Assembly: GCA_031272305.1 (NCBI GenBank) | Contig: JAISUA010000012.1 | Span: 1 to 5,602 of the forward strand | DNA: 5,602 nt | DNA from: Clostridioides sp. | GTDB lineage: Bacteria > Bacillota > Clostridia > Peptostreptococcales > Peptostreptococcaceae | Direction of reading: 5' to 3' | Part shown: positions 1 through 4,974 of the stretch, piece by piece | Numbering within the stretch: position 1 is the first letter of the stretch | Layout: every line of letters begins with the position of its first letter | Program-made: the position numbers and the translations under genes | Notes under the pieces: model-generated | Database searches by the model: none | What the model saw: only the letters and a program-made list of their open reading frames with translations | Told to the model about the DNA's origin: nothing

Positions 1-131
1 ATCTAAACTTAAAACAACCAATATACAAAAAAATAGCTGCATACGGTCACTTTGGAAGAACTGATGTAGAACTTCCTTGGGAAAAAACAGACAAAGCAGA
101 TATACTAAAAGAAGAAGCTTCTAAATTTTAG
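1..131 (+). CDS. metK: S-adenosylmethionine synthetase, C-terminal end (partial)
   Basis: The frame ending at the TAG at 129-131 is open to the left edge and encodes the last 42 residues of a protein cut by the window. It contains AAYGHFGRTD followed by LPWEKTDKA, the characteristic C-terminal signature of bacterial methionine adenosyltransferase. MetK makes S-adenosylmethionine from methionine and ATP in the cytosol and acts as a tetramer. The ATP-binding and catalytic parts lie upstream and cannot be inspected, so an intact enzyme is assumed. A clear terminator follows about 50 bp after the stop, so metK probably ends its transcription unit here and is not cotranscribed with rsuA. Its product is the methyl donor for the RlmD enzyme encoded further along. 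Confidence 0.95.
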   Translation, partial: LNLKQPIYKKIAAYGHFGRTDVELPWEKTDKADILKEEASKF

Positions 132-180
132 TTTATAAAAGAAATAAACTTCAAATAAAATCTTTAAAATAAAATCAATA

Positions 181-229
181 AAAATCCTAAGACTGATAAT
201 TTATTTCATAATTTGTCTTGGGATTTTTT
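181..229 (+). terminator. Rho-independent terminator of metK
   Basis: The left arm AAAATCCTAAGAC (181-193) pairs with GTCTTGGGATTTT (215-227) over 13 positions with one G-U wobble, across a 21-nt A+T-rich loop. The right arm runs into a T-tract at 224-229. It lies 50 bp after the metK stop and 137 bp before the next start, which fits a metK terminator. Confidence 0.85.
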
Positions 230-313
230 GATATGTTTGATATATTTGATATATATGAATTATTGTGAAATACTTCAAGAAATAATCAAATTTTTATAGA
301 AATGAAGATAGTT

Positions 314-345
314 GACATCAAATAAAAAAGGCTAATTTGGATGTC
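314..345 (+). promoter_or_regulatory. Hairpin / inverted repeat in the rsuA leader
   Basis: GACATCAAAT (314-323) can pair with ATTTGGATGTC (335-345), giving 10 base pairs with one bulged G and an 11-nt loop. It ends only 7 bases before the Shine-Dalgarno sequence AAAGGAG (352-358). There is no T-tract, so it is not a terminator. It could be a leader hairpin or an operator-like dyad. GACAT (314-318) could alternatively pair with ATGTC at the start codon (366-370). A TTGACA hexamer overlaps the left arm (312-317), but I find no good -10 box at 16-18 bp, so I do not call a promoter here. Confidence 0.45.
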
Positions 346-365
346 GATAATAAAGGAGATTTTAG

Positions 366-1475
366 ATGTCAAATAATAAAAAAACTGCTACAAAACAAAA
401 AAAGAAACAACGAATAGATAAAATCATATCTAATTTAGGATATGCTAGTAGACGTGAAATGAAAAAATTTTTGAAAGAAAACATAGTAACAGTTGAATTT
501 AATGGAAATAATTTAGAGAATCAAGATACTTTATTTAAAAATGAAATTAATATGTCAGCAAATAAAAAAATTTTATCTGAAAATTATATATCTAAATCAG
601 ATATTAAAAAAAATTCATCTGAAAATTATGTATCTAATTTAAAATTAGTAACTGATGTTGCTCTCTTGGTCAATCCTGAATTAGATAATATTTATATAAA
701 TGGCGAAAAGGTAATTTACAGAGAATTTATATACCTTATGCTCAATAAACCTTCTGGTTACATTTCTGCAACAACTGATGAAAAAGATAAAATAGTTTTG
801 GATTTAATAGATAAAAATTATTTAATATTCGAACCATTTCCAGTTGGAAGATTGGATAAAGACACAGAAGGATTACTCGTTTTGACAAATGACGGACAAC
901 TTGCTCATAGAATTTTGTCACCAAAAAAACATATTGATAAAACATACTATGCGAAAGTGTTGGGAAAAGTCGATCATGAAGATATTGAAAAATTTAGACA
1001 AGGCGTAACTCTAGATGATGGATATAAAACAATGTCTTCAGAACTTAAAATATTAAACATATCAGAAGAATTTGATTTAATTAATACTAATAAAAAAATT
1101 GAACTTTTTGATAAAATAAAAATTAATAATGAAACAGTAGTAGATGAAGAAAAAATTGATAGCAAAATTACAACATCTATAAACGAAAAAATCAATAACA
1201 AAATAACAATATCTATAAACGAAAAAAATAATACTGAATTAGAAAATGACAACGAAATAAAAACGAATATCGAAAGTATAAGTTATGTTTCTGAAATAGA
1301 ACTTACAATTCGTGAAGGAAAATTTCATCAGGTTAAGAGAATGTTCGAAAGTGTAGGTAAAAAAGTAATTTATTTAAAACGAATTTCAATGGGAAAATTA
1401 GAACTTGATAAATCATTGAATTTAGGAGAATACAGAGAACTTTCAGCTGAAGAAGTTAAGTATCTTGAAATATAA
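366..1475 (+). CDS. rsuA: RsuA-family 16S rRNA pseudouridine synthase with two long insertions
   Basis: The product is 369 residues and is predicted to convert a uridine of 16S rRNA (U516 in E. coli) to pseudouridine. A Lys-rich N-terminus leads into an S4 RNA-binding domain beginning at RIDKIISNLGYASRRE (16-31). The S4 part resumes around NPELDNIYINGEKV (103-116). The catalytic domain starts near YLMLNKPSGYISAT (123-136). GRLDKDTEGL (161-170) carries the presumed catalytic Asp164. Later family blocks are HRILSPKKHIDKTYYAKV (181-198), GKFHQVKRMF (318-327) and LGEYRELS (353-360). Relatives are usually about 240 residues. The excess comes from inserts at roughly 45-95, inside the S4 region, and 233-303, inside the catalytic domain. 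Both are rich in Asn, Lys, Ile and Glu, and both contain tandem repeats. The conserved blocks look intact and in frame, so I expect a working enzyme. AAAGGAG at 352-358 supports the ATG. RluB is the alternative, but the text around 181-230 and 335-360 fits RsuA/YtzG better. Confidence 0.9.
   Translation: MSNNKKTATKQKKKQRIDKIISNLGYASRREMKKFLKENIVTVEFNGNNLENQDTLFKNEINMSANKKILSENYISKSDIKKNSSENYVSNLKLVTDVALLVNPELDNIYINGEKVIYREFIYLMLNKPSGYISATTDEKDKIVLDLIDKNYLIFEPFPVGRLDKDTEGLLVLTNDGQLAHRILSPKKHIDKTYYAKVLGKVDHEDIEKFRQGVTLDDGYKTMSSELKILNISEEFDLINTNKKIELFDKIKINNETVVDEEKIDSKITTSINEKINNKITISINEKNNTELENDNEIKTNIESISYVSEIELTIREGKFHQVKRMFESVGKKVIYLKRISMGKLELDKSLNLGEYRELSAEEVKYLEI
564..647 (+). repeat. Imperfect 42-bp tandem duplication inside rsuA (S4 insert)
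   Basis: Two adjacent 42-bp units (564-605 and 606-647) encode residues 67-80 (KKILSENYISKSDI) and 81-94 (KKNSSENYVSNLKL). The first ten codons match well and the last few have diverged. The repeat lies in the part of the S4 region that ordinary family members lack. The unit length is a multiple of three, so the frame is kept. Confidence 0.7.
1161..1232 (+). repeat. 36-bp tandem duplication inside rsuA (catalytic-domain insert)
   Basis: Units 1161-1196 and 1197-1232 encode SKITTSINEKIN (266-277) and NKITISINEKNN (278-289). By eye they agree at 31 of 36 bases. The repeat sits in the second insertion, just before the conserved EIELTIREGKFHQVKR block. It looks like a recent in-frame duplication. 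Confidence 0.8.
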
Positions 1476-1503
1476 AAAATAATTATAAATAATACAGAAT
1501 ACG

Positions 1504-1540
1504 ACTTATCATCACTTAAATAAGAGCTAATGAGATAAGT
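1504..1540 (+). other. Small hairpin in the rsuA-rlmD gap
   Basis: ACTTATC (1504-1510) and GATAAGT (1534-1540) form a perfect 7-bp inverted repeat with a 23-nt A+T-rich spacer. No T-tract follows, so termination is doubtful. The rest of the 152-bp gap (1476-1627) shows no ORF and no convincing promoter. The two genes may therefore be cotranscribed, or rlmD may use a weak promoter I cannot identify. Confidence 0.35.
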
Positions 1541-1616
1541 ATTATAAATTAAATCTAAATAGTTAAAATATCTGCAACAGAACATAACTATTGTCAAAAC
1601 TGATAGCATACAAATT

Positions 1617-1621
1617 GGAGG
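1617..1621 (+). promoter_or_regulatory. Ribosome binding site selecting a GTG start for rlmD
   Basis: GGAGG lies six bases before the GTG at 1628. The next in-frame Met is codon 14, inside the conserved TRAM-like start of the protein and without its own Shine-Dalgarno. This makes GTG the likely start. Confidence 0.8.
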
Positions 1622-1627
1622 TAAAAC

Positions 1628-3103
1628 GTGAAGAAGAAAGATATTATAGAATTTGAAATAGGCAAAATGGAATTTGGAGGAACTACATCAACTATCGTAG
1701 ATGATAGAACTGTGAAAATGAAAGGTGGAATCACAGGTCAAAAGGTAAAAGGATTTGTCCAAAAGATAAGAAAAGGAAAAGCAGAAGTAAAATTACAAGA
1801 AGTACTAGAGAAATCACCACTTGAAACAAGTAAAGTCTGTCCTCATTTCGGAGAATGTGGAGGATGTTCAATGTTATCGGTTCCATATCAAAAACAATTA
1901 GAAATAAAGGAATCTCAAATAAAAGAATTATTTAGTAAACATGATTTTGGAGATTATGATTTCCAAGGGATACAAGGAAGTCCAAATGAATATTTCTATA
2001 GAAATAAAATGGAATACACTTTCGGAAATGAAAAAAAAGATGGTCCTCTTACACTTGGACTTCATAAAAAAGGAAGACATATTGATATTTTGACTGCTGA
2101 TAACTGTATGATTGTAGACAAAGATTTCGAAAAAATATTGAAAACAACAGTAGAATTTTTTGGTAAAAGACAGATTTCTCATTATAGACTAAATAATCAC
2201 AGTGGATATCTTAGAAATCTTGTTATTAGAAAAGGAATAAAAACAGGCGAAATAATGATCAATCTAGTGACTACTTCAAATTTTGAACAAAATGAAGGTG
2301 ATGTTCTTGAAACTTATATATCTGAACAAAATGAAGCTGATGTTCTTGAAGCCTATATTTCCGAAATTAAAAAGATAAATTTTGAAGGAAATTTGGTAAG
2401 TCTACTTCATACAATAAACGATGGACTTGCGGATGCAGTTAATTGTGATGAACTTCTTATTCTTGATGGAAGAGATTATATTTATGAAGAAATTCTAGGA
2501 CTTAAGTTTAAAATATCTCCATTTTCATTTTTTCAAACAAATACAAATGGTGCTGAAAAACTGTATTCTATTGTAAAAAAATTTATAGAAGAAAAAAATA
2601 TATTAAATAGCGAAGAAAGAAATACATTGAAGAACGAAGAAAAAAACTCATTAAATAACAAAGTAATTTTTGACCTTTATAGTGGTACTGGCTCTATAGG
2701 ACAAATTGTCGCTGATAAAGCTAAGAAAGTTTACGGTATAGAAATTGTCGAAGAAGCAGTTCGTGTTGCAAATGAAAACGCTAAGATGAATGGACTGAAC
2801 AATTGTAAATTTATTGCTGGCGATGTTAAAGAAGAAGTTAAAAATTTAAATGAAAAAGCAGATTTGATAATAGTAGATCCACCTAGACCTGGAATTCATA
2901 AAGATGCTATAAAAGATATCTGCGGATTCGAAGCGAGTGAGATTGTGTACGTTTCTTGCAATCCAAAAACTATGGTCGAAGATTTAGAACTGTTCAAAGA
3001 ATATGGTTATATGGTCAAAAAAGTTAGATGTATGGATATGTTCCCTTCTACAGCACATGTTGAAAGTGTTGTTTTGATGTCAAATGTGAACCTTAACAAG
3101 TAA
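1628..3103 (+). CDS. rlmD: 23S rRNA (uracil-5)-methyltransferase, RlmD/RumA type
   Basis: The product is 491 residues and is predicted to methylate C5 of a 23S rRNA uridine using S-adenosylmethionine. U1939 is the RlmD target in E. coli; some Firmicutes homologues (RlmCD) also modify U747, and the sequence does not say which applies. A TRAM-like RNA-binding domain covers about residues 1-62. Cys71, Cys77, Cys80 (CPHFGECGGC) and Cys160 (DNCMI) are the presumed [4Fe-4S] ligands. The SAM-binding motif is FDLYSGTGSIG (348-358), with SPFSFFQTN (297-305) before it and VDPPRPG (416-422) after it. The catalytic nucleophile is Cys444 in VSCNPKT, and Glu479 in HVESVVLM is the likely general base. No key residue is missing. 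Relatives are usually about 450-460 residues. The excess is two tandem-repeat inserts at about 220-245 and 324-344. The start is GTG with a strong ribosome binding site. The gene is convergent with hflX, and metK upstream provides its cosubstrate. Confidence 0.93.
   Translation: MKKKDIIEFEIGKMEFGGTTSTIVDDRTVKMKGGITGQKVKGFVQKIRKGKAEVKLQEVLEKSPLETSKVCPHFGECGGCSMLSVPYQKQLEIKESQIKELFSKHDFGDYDFQGIQGSPNEYFYRNKMEYTFGNEKKDGPLTLGLHKKGRHIDILTADNCMIVDKDFEKILKTTVEFFGKRQISHYRLNNHSGYLRNLVIRKGIKTGEIMINLVTTSNFEQNEGDVLETYISEQNEADVLEAYISEIKKINFEGNLVSLLHTINDGLADAVNCDELLILDGRDYIYEEILGLKFKISPFSFFQTNTNGAEKLYSIVKKFIEEKNILNSEERNTLKNEEKNSLNNKVIFDLYSGTGSIGQIVADKAKKVYGIEIVEEAVRVANENAKMNGLNNCKFIAGDVKEEVKNLNEKADLIIVDPPRPGIHKDAIKDICGFEASEIVYVSCNPKTMVEDLELFKEYGYMVKKVRCMDMFPSTAHVESVVLMSNVNLNK
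2285..2362 (+). repeat. 39-bp tandem duplication inside rlmD
   Basis: Units 2285-2323 and 2324-2362 encode EQNEGDVLETYIS (220-232) and EQNEADVLEAYIS (233-245). They agree at 34 of 39 bases by eye. The duplication lies between the conserved MINLVTTS stretch and the VSLLHTIN stretch, where family members have a variable loop. It preserves the reading frame. Confidence 0.85.
2603..2650 (+). repeat. 24-bp degenerate tandem repeat inside rlmD
   Basis: Two 8-residue units, LNSEERNT (326-333) and LKNEEKNS (334-341), are followed by a partial third, LNNK (342-345). They form a charged linker just before the SAM-binding motif FDLYSGTG, where homologues have a short turn. The DNA copies are more diverged than in the 39-bp repeat. 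Confidence 0.6.
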
Positions 3104-3120
3104 ATAAAATATATAAATCG

Positions 3121-3250
3121 TAAGGCTTTCTAATATATCTATCGCTAAATATATAGCTATTCATTCGTAGGTCCTAGTGACCACCCTAAAAAATTAGGCT
3201 TTCTAGTAGGCTATAGTTAAAAGATATAGCGTTCCTCAGAGAAAGCCTTA
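3121..3250. other. Structured inverted-repeat element between convergent genes (candidate ncRNA or small mobile element)
   Basis: TAAGGCTTTCT (3121-3131) and AGAAAGCCTTA (3240-3250) form a perfect 11-bp inverted repeat enclosing 108 bases. The interior can hold four hairpins. These are TATATCTA/TAAATATA (3134-3141 with 3146-3153, one mismatch), GGTC/GACC (3170-3173 with 3179-3182), CCTAA/TTAGG around AAAA (3185-3198) and GCTATA/TATAGC (3210-3215 with 3225-3230). AGGCTTTCT occurs a second time in direct orientation at 3196-3204, so the right arm has two possible partners. The CCTAA/TTAGG hairpin also competes with the second one. There is no ORF. The element begins 17 bases after the rlmD stop. 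I do not recognise a known RNA family. A small transposon-derived element flanked by TA is the main alternative. Confidence 0.5.
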
Positions 3251-3255
3251 TTTTT
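3196..3255. terminator. Bidirectional intrinsic terminator between rlmD and hflX
   Basis: AGGCTTTCT (3196-3204) pairs perfectly with AGAAAGCCT (3240-3248). The intervening sequence holds a further 6-bp hairpin (3210-3215 with 3225-3230). On the plus strand the stem is followed by TATTTTTG (3249-3256). On the minus strand it is followed by AATTTTTTAGG, the complement of the A-run at 3188-3195. It can therefore stop both rlmD and hflX transcripts, although the hflX stop codon is about 160 bp away. Confidence 0.65.
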
Positions 3256-3406
3256 GTGTCTATATAGGTTCAGTATTTTTTTGAACAATTCATGATATAT
3301 AAATTGCAAAATTAAAATTCATTATATTATTAAGAAAATTAATGTTATACAATATTCTTTTCGTATGCTAGAGTTCACTACAGTAAAGACTGAATATCTA
3401 TCAATA
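3256..3406. other. A+T-rich spacer downstream of hflX without a recognisable gene
   Basis: This stretch of the convergent gap has no ORF of meaningful length and no strong promoter. Two small hairpins are visible: GTTCA/TGAAC (3268-3272 with 3282-3286) and CAGT/ACTG, with an AAAG loop, near 3380-3391. Neither is followed by a T-tract in either direction, so I assign no function. The hflX message probably reads through this spacer to the terminator at 3196-3248. Confidence 0.4.
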
Positions 3407-4696
3407 TTAAATCATATATTCTTTTAGTATGTTATAATCTTTTCCATTTAATTCTACCTTTACTTTTATTCCATTGTCCACATATTCAAAATTGTCTATT
3501 CTATAATTATTCTTTAAATCGCTAAAAACTCCTCCTTTATCATATGGAAGTAATAATTCCACAGGATATGTGTCTGCACAAACTGCTTCTTGAATCATCT
3601 TTAGCAATTTATCTATATTTATTCCTTGAGTCGCAGAAATATAGACTAAATCATCTCTATTTTTTGGATATATGTCTAGTTCTAATTTGTCGACTTTATT
3701 GTAAACCATTATTTGCCTCTTTTCTTCTAAATCCAATTCTTTTAGAACAGATTCTGTTGTCTTTTTTTGAATCTCAAAACTTTCATTTGTAGCGTCAACT
3801 ACATGAAGAATCAAGTCAGCATACTTCACTTCTTCGAGAGTAGCTTTGAACGCCTCTATAAGATCATGTGGAAGTTTGCTAACAAATCCAACAGTATCGA
3901 CAACTAGGAATTCTTTTTTATTTGGAAGTGTCGCCTTTCTCAACGTAACATCAAGAGTAGCAAAAAGCATATTTTTTTCAAAGACTTCTTTTTCTGTGCT
4001 GTAGTCTTTATGTGTTTTTATCAATTGATTCAAAAGAGATGATTTCCCTGCATTTGTATAGCCTACAAGTGCAACTATTGGAATATCAGTTTTCTTTCTT
4101 TGCACTCTTTGAGTTTCCCTATTTTTTTTGATTAATTTAAGTTCTCTTCTTATATCATCCTGTCTTCTTAAAATATGTCTTCTGTCTACTTCTAATTTCT
4201 GTTCACCAGGTCCTCTCGTACCTATACCTGCACCAGTTCTACTCATTTGAGCACCTAAACCTGTCAACCTTGGCAATCTATATCTTAATTGTGCAAGTTC
4301 AACTTGAAGTTTACCTTCTTTACTTATTGCTCTTTGAGCAAAAATATCTAATATCAAAGTTGTTCTGTCAATTACTTTTTTGCCTATAAGCTGTTCTATA
4401 TTTCTAAGTTGAGAACCAGAAAGTTCATCATTGAAAATAATGATTGTAGCTTCAAGAATTTCAGCTTGCTCCTTTATTTCTTCTACTTTTCCTTTTCCAA
4501 TATAATAAGTGACATCTACAGACAATTTATTTTGAATAACACTTCCTACAACTTCTGCTCCTGCAGCCTTTGCTAATTCTTCAAGTTCATTCATAGAATC
4601 ATTTATATCTATATCATCATTTTTCTTTAAATTTGTAGTTATATTAAGTCCAACAAGCAGAGCTCTTTCAATTTCCTTTTCAAATGTATTTTCCAT
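3407..4696 (-). CDS. hflX: GTPase HflX (ribosome-associated)
   Basis: The product is 429 residues, the usual length for the family. HflX is a cytosolic GTPase that binds the 50S subunit and splits stalled or stress-damaged 70S ribosomes. Some Gram-positive homologues contribute to macrolide/lincosamide tolerance. The N-terminal HflX domain (about 1-170) includes YYIGKGKVEEI (64-74), FNDELSGSQLRNIE (88-101) and the Gly-rich stretch TGAGIGTRGPGEQKLEVDRR (154-173). A charged helical region (about 170-202) leads to the G domain. G1 is GYTNAGKSS (212-220), G2 falls in FATLDVT (245-251), G3 is DTVGF (267-271), G4 is NKVD (333-336) and G5 is ISA (353-355). All nucleotide-binding motifs look intact. 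AAGGA, six bases before the ATG, supports the start. Unlike rsuA and rlmD, it has no repeat-containing insertions. It is convergent with rlmD and divergent from the Cys-rich gene. Confidence 0.97.
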   Translation of the reverse strand: MENTFEKEIERALLVGLNITTNLKKNDDIDINDSMNELEELAKAAGAEVVGSVIQNKLSVDVTYYIGKGKVEEIKEQAEILEATIIIFNDELSGSQLRNIEQLIGKKVIDRTTLILDIFAQRAISKEGKLQVELAQLRYRLPRLTGLGAQMSRTGAGIGTRGPGEQKLEVDRRHILRRQDDIRRELKLIKKNRETQRVQRKKTDIPIVALVGYTNAGKSSLLNQLIKTHKDYSTEKEVFEKNMLFATLDVTLRKATLPNKKEFLVVDTVGFVSKLPHDLIEAFKATLEEVKYADLILHVVDATNESFEIQKKTTESVLKELDLEEKRQIMVYNKVDKLELDIYPKNRDDLVYISATQGINIDKLLKMIQEAVCADTYPVELLLPYDKGGVFSDLKNNYRIDNFEYVDNGIKVKVELNGKDYNILKEYMI

Positions 4697-4729
4697 AAAA
4701 AATCCTTTCTTAAACTATTTATTCTAATG

Positions 4730-4758
4730 TATCGTAATCTACTTAAATCAATACGATA
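4730..4758 (-). promoter_or_regulatory. Inverted repeat in the hflX leader
   Basis: TATCGTA (4730-4736) and TACGATA (4752-4758) form a perfect 7-bp inverted repeat around a 15-nt spacer. If hflX starts near 4764, as the proposed promoter implies, this would be a hairpin at the very 5' end of its mRNA, which could stabilise the transcript. It could equally be a DNA operator. Confidence 0.4.
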
Positions 4759-4770
4759 TTTTTCTATTGT

Positions 4771-4798
4771 AAAATATTTTGCGTAAACATTTTGTAAA
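4771..4798 (-). promoter_or_regulatory. hflX: Candidate sigma-A promoter of hflX
   Basis: Read on the minus strand, TTTACA (complement of 4793-4798) is followed after 16 bp by TATTTT (complement of 4771-4776). The match is moderate and the -10 box is imperfect. In DNA this A+T-rich, chance matches are common. Position and direction suit hflX, giving a leader of about 70 nt. Confidence 0.35.
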
Positions 4799-4806
4799 CG
4801 CTTTAA
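4793..4806. promoter_or_regulatory. cre-like site (CcpA operator candidate)
   Basis: TGTAAACGCTTTAA matches the CcpA cre consensus TGWAANCGNTNWCA at 13 of 14 positions, failing only at the C near the end. It overlaps the proposed -35 box of hflX. The hexamer GTAAAC also occurs 11 bp to the left (4784-4789), one helical turn away and in the same orientation. A regulatory role is inferred from the consensus only. Confidence 0.35.
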
Positions 4807-4823
4807 GAAATTTTAAATATCTA

Positions 4824-4852
4824 TTGAAAACAAAGTTTTCCCTAACTAATAT
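4824..4852 (+). promoter_or_regulatory. Candidate promoter of the Cys-rich gene with embedded palindrome
   Basis: TTGAAA (4824-4829) and TAATAT (4847-4852) are spaced by exactly 17 bp and point toward the gene at 4975, giving a leader of about 115 nt. A perfect inverted repeat, GAAAAC-AAA-GTTTTC (4826-4840), overlaps the -35 box and spacer, where a repressor could bind. A second perfect TATAAT lies at 4882-4887 but has no good -35 partner. Confidence 0.4.
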
Positions 4853-4910
4853 TATATGTAGTAAATTCAAAAATACTTTAGTATAATTAATTTATCATAA
4901 ATATTACATT

Positions 4911-4919
4911 TTATCCACA
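4911..4919 (+). promoter_or_regulatory. Perfect DnaA-box 9-mer
   Basis: TTATCCACA is identical to the consensus high-affinity DnaA box. It stands alone in the divergent region 56 bp before the Cys-rich gene, and I see no cluster of further boxes. It could be a DnaA titration or regulatory site, or chance. Confidence 0.4.
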
Positions 4920-4974
4920 CAATATTGAAAATAAATACAAGATTTGAATCTATTATAAAACGAGGTGAAAAATT

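Noticed and set aside
312..338. TTGACA at 312-317 as the -35 box of an rsuA promoter
   Set aside because: No acceptable -10 hexamer lies at 16-18 bp. The best candidate, TAATTT, has a 15-bp spacer and matches only half of the consensus.
974..1252. Open frame on the minus strand encoding a hydrophobic peptide
   Set aside because: It lies antisense to the Asn/Lys-rich insertion of rsuA. Reversed A-rich codons give Phe/Leu/Ile/Ser artefacts, and there is no ribosome binding site.
1504..1540. Terminator between rsuA and rlmD
   Set aside because: The 7-bp stem is weak, has a 23-nt loop and is not followed by a T-tract, so it is listed only as a hairpin.
3170..3187. Minus-strand AGGGTGG next to a small hairpin, resembling the T-box antiterminator sequence
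   Set aside because: The rest of the T-box consensus is missing, no specifier stem-loop is seen, and no aminoacyl-tRNA synthetase or amino-acid gene lies downstream on that strand.
3196..3239. Minus-strand CTGAGGA followed by GAAA, resembling the hammerhead ribozyme core
   Set aside because: The bases between them do not form a stem II adjacent to both core motifs, and no NUH cleavage triplet follows a stem III that pairs next to GAAA. The match is accidental.
3197..3247. GGCTTTC/GAAAGCC 7-bp stem suggestive of a tRNA acceptor arm
   Set aside because: The enclosed length is far too short for a tRNA, and there is no TTCRA T-loop or anticodon arm. It is better explained as a terminator stem.
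3544..3792. Open frame on the plus strand within hflX
   Set aside because: It is antisense to the conserved G domain of hflX, has no recognisable domain and shows the composition expected of a shadow frame.
4727..4786. Short plus-strand ORF (ATG TAT CGT ...) of 19 codons in the divergent region
   Set aside because: It has no Shine-Dalgarno sequence and overlaps the hflX leader hairpin and promoter elements. It is probably random.
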